Assembly (NCBI GenBank): GCA_900551585.1
Contig: URWU01000128.1
Coordinates: forward strand, 1-5,114
Origin: an uncultured Alphaproteobacteria bacterium
GTDB lineage: Bacteria; Pseudomonadota; Alphaproteobacteria; RF32; CAG-239
DNA: 5,114 bases
Direction: 5' to 3'
This document shows, in pieces, positions 1-5,114 of this stretch. A program made the translations under genes and the position numbers. The number at the start of each line of letters is the position of its first letter. Position 1 is the stretch's first letter. The notes below the pieces were generated by a model. The model searched no databases, was not told the origin of the DNA, and worked only from the letters and a program-made list of their open reading frames with translations.

Positions 1-25
1 GCTCGGAGATGTGTATAAGAGACAG
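1..25 (+). other. Residual Nextera/Tn5 sequencing adapter (left end)
   Basis: Positions 7-25 are the 19-base Tn5 mosaic end (AGATGTGTATAAGAGACAG), preceded by GCTCGG from the Nextera read-2 adapter. This is library-construction sequence, not genome. Biological sequence starts at position 26. Confidence 0.98.
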
Positions 26-57
26 ATTTATAAACCATTTTTGTCCAAAAGCAACTG

Positions 58-148
58 AAAATAAAACTAGGATAGTGATAATTGGCAAAATCCGGAGAAT
101 GAGTCGAAAAATAGGCGCCAAAGGCGAAAGTATCGGGCAACAGCTAGG
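58..148 (+). repeat. Possible decayed third copy of the structured intergenic repeat
   Basis: Positions 58-73 match 150-165, the start of the well-preserved copy, at 14 of 16 bases. Further along come fragments that occur in the same order in the good copies: GATA-GTGAT (71-79), ATGAG (99-103), GAAAA (106-110), TATCGG (131-136) and AGCTAGGA (142-149, compare AGCAGGA at 267-273). The TGTAC/GTACA hairpin that marks the other copies is absent, and closing stems are not convincing. Chance similarity in AT-rich DNA is a real alternative. No gene is visible anywhere in 26-275. Confidence 0.25.
105..126 (-). terminator. Weak candidate terminator downstream of ftsK
   Basis: Read on the minus strand, CGCC-TTT-GGCG (126-116) forms a 4-bp GC stem and is followed two to three bases later by a TATTTTT run. 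It lies about 150 nt past the ftsK stop, and no better hairpin-plus-U-run is visible closer. The stem is short, so this is only the best candidate in the spacer. Confidence 0.25.
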
Positions 149-153
149 AAAAA

Positions 154-278
154 TAAAATTCGGATTTTTGAGTTAGATATAGTTATCTTTACAAGACCCG
201 TAGCGGAGTGTACATCTTAGTACATGAGCAACGGAAGCTTGAAAAGAGGGCTATCGGTAACCTAAAAGCAGGATTTTA
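154..278 (+). repeat. Structured intergenic element, copy 1 (candidate RNA)
   Basis: This element shares ordered blocks with the copy before fabG. Seen directly: an outer closing stem 154-161/271-278 (8 pairs, one G-U); GGAT at 162-165 opposite GCA at 268-270; an inner stem 166-169/264-267 (UUUU/AAAA); a small hairpin 175-179/184-188 (AGATA/TATCT, loop TAGT); CAAGAC at 192-197; a long hairpin with outer arms 198-204/228-234 (CCGTAGC/GCAACGG, one A-A mismatch) and conserved tip TGTAC-ATCTTA-GTACA (209-224); a short GC hairpin 237-240/248-251 around an AAAA loop; and the block GCTATCGGTAACC (250-262) ending in AGCA at 267-270. The right closing arm includes the ftsK stop codon (276-278, opposite strand). 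It could be a transcribed RNA, a 3' UTR structure of a plus-strand gene off the left edge, or a DNA-level palindromic repeat. I do not recognise the family. Confidence 0.55.
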
Positions 279-2570
279 AAGTACTTCGCGACGACCGACA
301 TGATCCGCCGCCGATATAATTCCCTCTTCTTCCATGCGGTCAATCAAAGATGCGGCACGGTTATACCCGATACGCAGTTTGCGCTGAATATATGAAGTCG
401 AAGCTTTTTTATCATTGCGGACAATGTCAACGGCCTGAGCATACAAATCTTCTTCGCCGCCGTCACCCATTGCGCCTTTGTCAAAAACAGCACCGCTGTC
501 TTTTTCATTAAGCTCGCCTTCGGTCACACCCTGAACATATTCCGGCTCTTTCTGCGCTTTAAGGAAATCGACCACTTTTTCAACTTCGCGGTCAGGAACA
601 AAACTGCCGTGAACACGCAGCGGACGCTGGCCGGCCGGCATATAGAGCATATCACCCATACCGAGCAACTGTTCGGCACCCTGCTCGCCCAAAATCGTGC
701 GGCTGTCAATTTTTGAAGTCACCTGAAAACTGATACGGGTCGGGAAGTTTGCCTTAATCGTACCGGTAATAACGTCAACAGACGGCCTTTGCGTTGACAT
801 AATCAGGTGCAGGCCGGCAGCACGTGCCATTTGCGCCAGACGCTGAATAGCCGCTTCCACATCTTTTCCGGCCACCAGCATTAAATCCGCCATTTCATCA
901 ACAACAATCACAATATAGGGCAGCGGCGTTAAATCCAAATCCTGTTCTTCAAAAATCGGCTGTCCGGTTTCTTTGTCAAAACCGGTCTGTACCGTGCGGG
1001 TCACTTTTTCACCGCTGGCTTTGAGCTCTTTAAGCTTCTGGTTATAACCGGTAATATTGCGGACATTAAGTTTGGCCATTGCCCGATAACGGTCTTCCAT
1101 TTCTTTAACCGCCCATTTCAGGCCGATAACCGCCTTAGACGGGTCGGTAATCACCGGCGTCAGCAAATGCGGAATGCCGTTATACATCGAAAATTCCAAC
1201 ATTTTCGGGTCAATCATAATCAACTTGCATTCATCAGGACGCATGCGGTACAGCAAAGACAAAATCATCGAGTTAACGCCGACGGATTTACCGGAACCGG
1301 TGGTACCGGCAACCAGCAAGTGCGGCATTTTTGCCAAATCGGCATATACATTGCGGCCGCCGATATCTTTACCCAAAACCACATTCAGCGTATTTTTTGA
1401 ATCTGAGAAATTGCTGTCTTCCAAAAGCTCCCGCAGCCAGACTGTTTCACGTTTGGCATTCGGCATTTCTATACCGATGGTGTTTGAACCGGAAACAACG
1501 GCAATACGCACCGAAGAAACCGCCATTGAACGGGCAATATCATCAGCCAGACCGATAACCCGCGCTGTTTTAGTGCCGGGGGCCGGCTCCAGCTCATACA
1601 AAGTGACGACCGGACCGGGACGGACTTTGACGATTTTGCCGTTAACGCCGAATTCCTGCAAAACATTTTCCAGTTCGCGGGCAACGGCTTCCAATTCTTT
1701 TTCATTAATTTGGCCGGCATTTTTATCCTTGACCATCGACAACAGGTTAACACTCGGTTTTTGATAACCGTCATCAACATCTTTGTTCTTGGCGGCGCTC
1801 ATCTTGCTGCTCATTTTAGCCGCAGCGGCGCTTTCTTTGAACGGCGTATCATCTTTGACTTTCGGCTCTTTGCGTTCCTTGGCCGCTTTCGGCTTGACCA
1901 CACGCTTGCCGCCGTCTTCTTCATCTTCGCCTTTACGTCCGAAGCTGAAGATATATCTGCAGCAGCCGCCTAAAAATCTGAAAGCTTTGGCAACAGCCTT
2001 GACAACGGCTTTTATCCAGACATACCAGTTTTTATAAGTAATTCCCAGCGCAAAATCGAAAGACAGTAAACTCAGAACTGCCAAAATTGCAGCAAAAACA
2101 TATTTGCCGTAAGCATAAACATAAATGGCATTAAACAGCGTCAGCAAATGGCGTGCGAAAAAAATTCCGATTGCGCCGCCGATATTGCCCAATCCCCAGG
2201 ACTGCGGCAAAAGGCTGAGCAAAACGGAAAAACACAACGTACCGAATACAAAAGCAAAAATCCGGCTGTAAGGATTGATAATTTCGCGCAGACGCAAAAG
2301 ATGATACCCCCAGACCAAAGGCGCCAGCAAAAACAACGGCAAAGCCCAGCCGAACCACGATAAGGTAAAATCGGCGCTTTTGGCCCCGAACTGGCCGAGA
2401 TAATTCTGCACTTGGGCAGAAGCCGTATTAAAAGACACATCATCGGGATTAAAAAAGAAAGCGCTGACAATCATCAGAACCGACAGCAACATTAAAACCA
2501 AACCAAGGCACCGCCACCCGATTTTGGCCAGCAGCGTTTTTTCTTTTTTCTTATTTTTCTTTTTTGCCAT
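276..2570 (-). CDS. ftsK: DNA translocase FtsK
   Basis: FtsK is a septum-anchored, ATP-driven motor that pumps chromosomal DNA towards the terminus and promotes dimer resolution by XerCD at dif. The 764-residue product has all expected parts. A lysine-rich start (residues 2-11) precedes four or five hydrophobic membrane segments (about 20-40, 70-92, 103-122, 130-152, 156-176). A charged Lys/Glu/Ala linker (about 210-270) leads to the motor. Walker A is GTTGSGKS at 422-429 and Walker B is IVIVVDE at 553-559. STQRPSVDVITG (592-603) is a typical FtsK stretch. The last 60 residues (about 706-764) are the winged-helix gamma domain that reads KOPS sites in this family. The insert around 524-543 (TRTVQTGFD-x-ETG) is typical of alphaproteobacterial FtsK. 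The linker is far shorter than in E. coli FtsK (1,329 aa), and the length is slightly low for Alphaproteobacteria. The ATG start has a poor Shine-Dalgarno sequence (GGG about 10 nt upstream) but fits the basic N-terminus. Confidence 0.97.
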   Translation of the reverse strand: MAKKKNKKKEKTLLAKIGWRCLGLVLMLLSVLMIVSAFFFNPDDVSFNTASAQVQNYLGQFGAKSADFTLSWFGWALPLFLLAPLVWGYHLLRLREIINPYSRIFAFVFGTLCFSVLLSLLPQSWGLGNIGGAIGIFFARHLLTLFNAIYVYAYGKYVFAAILAVLSLLSFDFALGITYKNWYVWIKAVVKAVAKAFRFLGGCCRYIFSFGRKGEDEEDGGKRVVKPKAAKERKEPKVKDDTPFKESAAAAKMSSKMSAAKNKDVDDGYQKPSVNLLSMVKDKNAGQINEKELEAVARELENVLQEFGVNGKIVKVRPGPVVTLYELEPAPGTKTARVIGLADDIARSMAVSSVRIAVVSGSNTIGIEMPNAKRETVWLRELLEDSNFSDSKNTLNVVLGKDIGGRNVYADLAKMPHLLVAGTTGSGKSVGVNSMILSLLYRMRPDECKLIMIDPKMLEFSMYNGIPHLLTPVITDPSKAVIGLKWAVKEMEDRYRAMAKLNVRNITGYNQKLKELKASGEKVTRTVQTGFDKETGQPIFEEQDLDLTPLPYIVIVVDEMADLMLVAGKDVEAAIQRLAQMARAAGLHLIMSTQRPSVDVITGTIKANFPTRISFQVTSKIDSRTILGEQGAEQLLGMGDMLYMPAGQRPLRVHGSFVPDREVEKVVDFLKAQKEPEYVQGVTEGELNEKDSGAVFDKGAMGDGGEEDLYAQAVDIVRNDKKASTSYIQRKLRIGYNRAASLIDRMEEEGIISAADHVGRREVL

Positions 2571-2606
2571 AAGCTAACAACCCATAGATTTCATCAATTA
2601 CAGGGA

Positions 2607-2612
2607 ATTATA
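2607..2612 (-). promoter_or_regulatory. Candidate -10 box for ftsK
   Basis: On the minus strand this is a perfect TATAAT. It would start transcription near 2600, leaving a leader of roughly 30 nt before the ftsK ATG at 2570. No good -35 hexamer sits 16-18 bases upstream. In AT-rich DNA the match may be chance, and ftsK may instead be read from the upstream HIT gene, as no terminator is visible in the 76-bp gap. Confidence 0.3.
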
Positions 2613-2646
2613 AGTCCAAATTATCAAAATTGTGTTAATTTATTGC

Positions 2647-3105
2647 CTAACTTAATGTGCTGTAGTCCGGTTTGTGCGTATTCTGAAAATATTTAGGATC
2701 AGTCTGCTTAATCATGACGGCCTTTTTGATTTTGGCAATCATTTCTTCCTTGGCTTCCGGAGCATAAGGCTGAGAATGGGCTTTGCTGACCGGAGCCGGC
2801 CAGTCGGGATCATTCTTTTTGCGGCATTGAATGTCAATATGCAGCTGCTGGCACTCATTACAGATGGCAGAAACATTGGTCTGGTCATGGAAAAAATTCT
2901 CAGACATCACTTCTTCGCACAAATCCATTTCGCGCATAAGTTGCAAGCGGTCTTCCATGCAGAGGTTGGTCATATTTTTGGCATTATCAATCCGCGGCAC
3001 CAGAACAACCCAGGGATAAAGCGCATTATCTTCGAGCAAAACAGTGCATAATTTCAGATTGATAACATGGTCTTTTTCAGCCAGACCGGGGACAAGTTCA
3101 AACAT
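2647..3105 (-). CDS. HIT-family protein with altered histidine triad
   Basis: This 152-residue protein resembles a small alphaproteobacterial HIT-domain subfamily. It has an FELVPGLAEKDH start, then LLEDNALYPWVVLVPR (23-38), a helix rich in DRLQLMREMDL (52-62), NVSAICNECQQLHIDIQCR (77-95) and DPDWPAPV (99-106). HIT proteins are nucleotidyl hydrolases or transferases with a His-x-His-x-His active site whose middle His is the nucleophile. As I remember the nearest relatives, the motif reads QLHVHVIAR. Here it is Q87-x-H89-x-D91, so the likely nucleophile H89 remains but the third His is Asp (codon GAC, one base from CAC). C82, C85 and C94 flank the motif, which is unusual. The C-terminal tail (about 107-152) is basic and poorly conserved. 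A good Shine-Dalgarno sequence supports the ATG at 3105. Substrate is unknown. The gene lies upstream of ftsK on the same strand, and a functional link is not evident. Confidence 0.8.
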   Translation of the reverse strand: MFELVPGLAEKDHVINLKLCTVLLEDNALYPWVVLVPRIDNAKNMTNLCMEDRLQLMREMDLCEEVMSENFFHDQTNVSAICNECQQLHIDIQCRKKNDPDWPAPVSKAHSQPYAPEAKEEMIAKIKKAVMIKQTDPKYFQNTHKPDYSTLS

Positions 3106-3194
3106 AACAACCTCTCATAAACTTGTTTTTAATATTGACTTTTTGACAATATCCTATATTGATTAACACGATATTAACATTATAGGACAGATGA
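3106..3194. promoter_or_regulatory. Divergent promoter region between the HIT gene and fabD
   Basis: This 89-bp AT-rich spacer must carry the signals for both outward transcription units. On the plus strand there is a consensus -35-like TTGACA at 3143-3148 and a near match TTGACT at 3135-3140. The best downstream -10-like sequences (TATATT 3155-3160, TATTAA 3172-3177) are not at standard spacing from either, so no exact promoter is called. ATATTG (3132-3137) and CAATAT (3147-3152) form a 6-bp inverted repeat around the TTGAC repeats, a possible operator. Shine-Dalgarno sequences lie at each edge: GAGAGG on the minus strand (3116-3111, 5 nt before the HIT ATG) and AGGA on the plus strand (3184-3187, 7 nt before the fabD ATG). 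Confidence 0.45.
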
Positions 3195-4145
3195 ATGAAA
3201 TATGCATTCGTATTCCCCGGCCAAGGTTCACAATTTGTGGGCATGGGGAAAGAGTTAGCTGACAATTTCAAGTCTGCTAAACAAGTTTTTGAAGAAGTCA
3301 ACGAGGCACTCCATCAAGACCTGTTCAAAATTATGGTTGAAGGCGACGAAGCCGCTCTGACCATGACCAGCAACGCCCAGCCTGCTCTGATGGCTAATTC
3401 TATGGCCGTTGTCAAAGTTCTCGAACAAGAATTCAATATCAATCTCAAAAATCACGCCGCTTTTGTTGCCGGCCATTCTCTGGGCGAATATGCCGCAGCC
3501 TGCGCTGCCGGTGTTTTCTCTTTGCCTGAGACTGCCAAACTTCTGCGTATCCGCGGCGATGCCATGCAAAAAGCCGTACCGTTGGGCGTCGGCGGAATGG
3601 CTGCTGTCATCGGCTTGAGCTTTGATAATGTCAAGAAACTGGCAGAAACCTGCGCAGACAAAGACAACATCTGCGTCACTGCCAATGATAACTCGGACGG
3701 TCAGGTTGTTATTTCCGGTCACATGGCCGCCATTGACAAAGCCGTTGAAATCGCCGGTCCGGAATTCGGTGCCAAACGCTGCATCAAACTGCCGGTCAGC
3801 GCACCGTTCCACAGCCCGCTGATGCAGCCGGCTGCCGAAGTCATGGCAGAAGCTTTGAACAAAGTCGAAGCGCATAATGCCGAAATTCCGCTGGTTGCCA
3901 ATGTTCTGGCCTCAGCCATCACCGACAAAGCGGAAATTATCAAACATCTGGTTGAACAGGTTACCGGTTCGGTCCGCTGGAGAGAAAGCGTTGCTTATCT
4001 CAAACAAAACGGCGTCACCGATGTTGTTGAACTCGGTGCCGGCAAAGTATTGTCCGGTCTGGTTAAAAGATGTGACAAAGAGATTAATGCAATTTCTGTC
4101 GGCTCACCGGCTGAGATTGAAGAATTGGCTAAAAATTTACAATAA
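3195..4145 (+). CDS. fabD: Malonyl-CoA:ACP transacylase FabD
   Basis: FabD transfers malonyl from CoA to the acyl carrier protein in the cytoplasm, supplying the extender for type II fatty acid synthesis. The 316-residue protein is full length for the family (about 310). The N-terminal PGQGSQ (8-13) is the oxyanion-loop motif, and GHSLGEY (93-99) carries nucleophile S95. By alignment in memory with E. coli FabD (S92, R117, H201, Q250), R120 in RIRGDAMQ binds the malonyl carboxylate, H206 in APFHSPLM is the catalytic base, and Q255 is the conserved glutamine. GAGKVLSGL (281-289) is the usual C-terminal motif. All key residues are present. The start at 3195 has AGGA at 3184-3187; an ATG at 3191 is out of frame. 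fabG follows on the same strand after a 173-bp gap, much longer than the usual tight spacing. Confidence 0.97.
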   Translation: MKYAFVFPGQGSQFVGMGKELADNFKSAKQVFEEVNEALHQDLFKIMVEGDEAALTMTSNAQPALMANSMAVVKVLEQEFNINLKNHAAFVAGHSLGEYAAACAAGVFSLPETAKLLRIRGDAMQKAVPLGVGGMAAVIGLSFDNVKKLAETCADKDNICVTANDNSDGQVVISGHMAAIDKAVEIAGPEFGAKRCIKLPVSAPFHSPLMQPAAEVMAEALNKVEAHNAEIPLVANVLASAITDKAEIIKHLVEQVTGSVRWRESVAYLKQNGVTDVVELGAGKVLSGLVKRCDKEINAISVGSPAEIEELAKNLQ

Positions 4146-4147
4146 TT

Positions 4148-4170
4148 AACCCTAATAAAAATAGGTTTTT
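4148..4170 (+). terminator. Weak candidate terminator or attenuator after fabD
   Basis: AACC-C-TA (4148-4154) can pair with TAGGTT (4162-4167), with one bulged C and a 7-nt A-rich loop, and TTTTT (4166-4170) follows the GG. It lies 3 nt after the fabD stop. The stem is weak, so partial termination or RNA 3'-end stabilisation is more likely than a full stop. The T-run also matches the region just before copy 1 (165-169), so it may simply be part of the repeat. Confidence 0.3.
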
Positions 4171-4173
4171 GTG

Positions 4174-4296
4174 AGGTTGGGATTAATGAGGCAGATAAAG
4201 TGATTTTCAAGGCGAATAAAATTTTAGTGTACACTTTAGTACATGAATTTTATGAGACTGCAGAAAATTGCTTTAGGTGCCCATTTAGCACAACCT
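4174..4296 (+). repeat. Structured intergenic element, copy 2, in the fabG leader
   Basis: This is the second copy of the element found beyond the ftsK 3' end, in the same orientation. The order is the same: outer closing stem 4174-4179/4291-4296 (AGGTTG/CAACCT, all Watson-Crick); GGAT 4180-4183 opposite GCA 4288-4290; inner stem 4184-4186/4285-4287 (UAA/UUA); hairpin AGAT 4193-4196/ATTT 4203-4206; CAAGGC 4208-4213; long hairpin with outer arms ATAAAATT 4216-4223 and AATTTTAT 4246-4253 and tip TGTAC-ACTTTA-GTACA (4228-4243); GC hairpin 4260-4263/4268-4271 with AAAA loop; block GCTTTAGGTGCCC (4270-4282) and AGCA (4287-4290). The arms differ from copy 1 but still pair. It ends 22 nt before the fabG start codon, so on an mRNA it would be 5' leader. 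Function is unknown: cis-regulator, processed RNA or passive repeat. Confidence 0.55.
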
Positions 4297-4310
4297 TCTG
4301 TACACAGGAG
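4295..4310 (+). promoter_or_regulatory. Hairpin enclosing the fabG Shine-Dalgarno sequence
   Basis: AGGAG at 4306-4310 is a strong Shine-Dalgarno sequence 8 nt before the fabG ATG. CTTCTG (4295-4300) can pair with CAGGAG (4305-4310) around a TACA loop, giving six pairs including one G-U, which would hide it from the ribosome. The left arm shares 4295-4296 with the closing stem of copy 2, so the full closing stem and the full sequestering hairpin cannot form together. Stability is modest, and regulation is inferred. Confidence 0.4.
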
Positions 4311-4318
4311 AATAAAAT

Positions 4319-5056
4319 ATGTTTAGATTAGATGGTAAAGTAGCTTTGATTACCGGCGCTGCCGGCGGTTTGGGCGACAAAATTGCCCGCACACTGCATG
4401 CTCAGGGCGCAACTCTGGCTTTGACTGATATGCGCGCTGAACCGATGGAAAAATTGAAAGCCGAATTAGGCGACCGTGTTGAAATTTTCACTGCCAACCT
4501 GACCAACCCTGAAGATGTTAAAAATCTGGTTGCCAAAGTTGAAGAAAAACTCGGCCAGATTGACATTTTGGTCAACAATGCCGGCTTGACCCGCGACAAC
4601 CTCTTTATCCGCATGAGTGATGAAGATTGGCAGCTGGTGCTTGACGTTAACCTTTCTGCCGGTTTCAAATTGGCTAAAGCTGCTGTCCGCGGTATGATGA
4701 AACGCCGTTTCGGCCGTATCATCGGTATCGCTTCTGTTGTCGGTGTTACCGGTAACGCAGGCCAGGCTAACTACTCAGCTTCAAAAGCCGGTATGATTGC
4801 CATGAACAAATGTCTGGCTCAGGAAGTCGGTTCCCGCGGCATCACCGTCAACTCTATCGCTCCGGGCTTTATCCGTACGCCGATGACCGATGTTTTGCCT
4901 GACGATGTTAAAAAAGCTTTGTTGGCCAAAGTTCCGGTCGGCGCTCTCGGTGAAGCTCAGGATATTGCCAATGTTGTTGCTTTCCTGGCCTCTGACGAAG
5001 CCGGTTACATCACCGGTCAGACCATCAATATCAATGGCGGTATGGCTATGATTTAA
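4319..5056 (+). CDS. fabG: 3-oxoacyl-ACP reductase FabG
   Basis: FabG is the cytoplasmic NADPH-dependent reductase that converts 3-ketoacyl-ACP to 3-hydroxyacyl-ACP, the first reduction in each round of fatty acid elongation. The 245-residue product matches the family length (E. coli 244) and is a classical short-chain dehydrogenase. The Rossmann motif TGAAGGLG is at 12-19, NNAG at 86-89, and the catalytic tetrad is N111, S139, Y152 and K156 (Y-S-A-S-K). PGFIRTPMT (182-190) closes the cofactor site, and the C-terminal ITGQTININGGMAM (231-244) is typical of FabG. R129 and R173 correspond to basic residues proposed to bind ACP in E. coli. SDR enzymes are easily misassigned, but the fabD neighbour and the C-terminus make FabG very likely. 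acpP is the usual next gene; only 29 bp of genome (5057-5085) remain after the stop, too little to show it. Confidence 0.95.
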   Translation: MFRLDGKVALITGAAGGLGDKIARTLHAQGATLALTDMRAEPMEKLKAELGDRVEIFTANLTNPEDVKNLVAKVEEKLGQIDILVNNAGLTRDNLFIRMSDEDWQLVLDVNLSAGFKLAKAAVRGMMKRRFGRIIGIASVVGVTGNAGQANYSASKAGMIAMNKCLAQEVGSRGITVNSIAPGFIRTPMTDVLPDDVKKALLAKVPVGALGEAQDIANVVAFLASDEAGYITGQTININGGMAMI

Positions 5057-5085
5057 TTGCTGCGGCAAAAAAATCAAAGCGGAGG

Positions 5086-5114
5086 CTGTCTCTTATACAC
5101 ATCTCCGAGCCCAC
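5086..5114 (-). other. Residual Nextera/Tn5 sequencing adapter (right end)
   Basis: CTGTCTCTTATACACATCT (5086-5104) is the Tn5 mosaic end in reverse complement, followed by CCGAGCCCAC from the same read-2 adapter seen at the left. The last 25 adapter-matching bases (5086-5110) mirror 1-25 exactly. This is library sequence; the genome ends at 5085, in the 29-bp stretch after the fabG stop. Confidence 0.98.

Noticed and set aside
26..58. Tail of a plus-strand gene entering from the left (about 10 codons to a TGA at 56-58)
   Set aside because: Ten codons without a recognisable C-terminus cannot be told from random sequence.
198..234. Long hairpin as an intrinsic terminator for ftsK
   Set aside because: No U-run follows it on the minus strand, and its conserved tip recurs in the other copy, so it belongs to the repeat element.
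154..278. CRISPR array
   Set aside because: There are only two or three diverged, non-tandem units of about 100 nt, with no regular short repeats, spacers or cas genes.
1174..1764. 196-codon open frame on the plus strand inside ftsK
   Set aside because: It lies wholly antisense to the conserved FtsK motor region and its product shows no recognisable domain; it is a shadow of ftsK codon use.
3255..3875. 206-codon open frame on the minus strand inside fabD
   Set aside because: It is fully antisense to fabD, which has all catalytic residues; the translation has no family features.
5057..5074. TTGC-TGCG-GCAA hairpin after fabG as a terminator
   Set aside because: The stem is 4 bp and is followed by A residues, not T, on the coding strand.
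1..5114. Composite transposon with 25-bp terminal inverted repeats
   Set aside because: The ends are Nextera/Tn5 library adapters, there is no transposase gene, and the cargo is core chromosomal genes.

Overview
The window is a 5,060-bp piece of bacterial chromosome (26-5085) with Nextera/Tn5 sequencing adapter left on both ends (1-25 and 5086-5114). Four complete protein genes are present. FtsK carries an insert typical of Alphaproteobacteria (residues 524-543, TRTVQTGFD-x-ETG). The small HIT protein also resembles an alphaproteobacterial subfamily. With moderate G+C genes and AT-rich spacers, this suggests a low-to-moderate-GC alphaproteobacterium. That placement is inference; there is no rRNA or other strong taxonomic marker here.

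Layout. 26-275 is non-coding and holds one copy of a structured repeat (154-278) plus a possible decayed relative (58-148). On the minus strand, a HIT-family protein gene (3105-2647) is followed after 76 bp by ftsK (2570-276), the DNA translocase for chromosome segregation at division. An 89-bp AT-rich divergent spacer (3106-3194) separates them from the plus-strand fatty-acid genes fabD (3195-4145) and fabG (4319-5056). The usual next gene of this cluster, acpP, would lie just beyond the right edge. FabD loads malonyl onto ACP, and FabG reduces the 3-ketoacyl-ACP made by condensation, so the pair serves type II fatty acid synthesis.

The most unusual content is non-coding. The 173-bp fabD-fabG gap and the spacer beyond the ftsK 3' end each contain an element of about 125 nt in the same plus-strand orientation. 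Short sequence blocks are conserved at matching spacing, while the arms between them differ in sequence but stay complementary within each copy. That pattern of conserved loops and covarying stems is expected of a structured RNA, or of a palindromic DNA repeat family, and I do not recognise the family. The fabG copy lies directly before a small hairpin that would bury the fabG Shine-Dalgarno sequence, so it may act as a leader regulator. Two copies cannot settle function; copy number and distribution in the source genome would.
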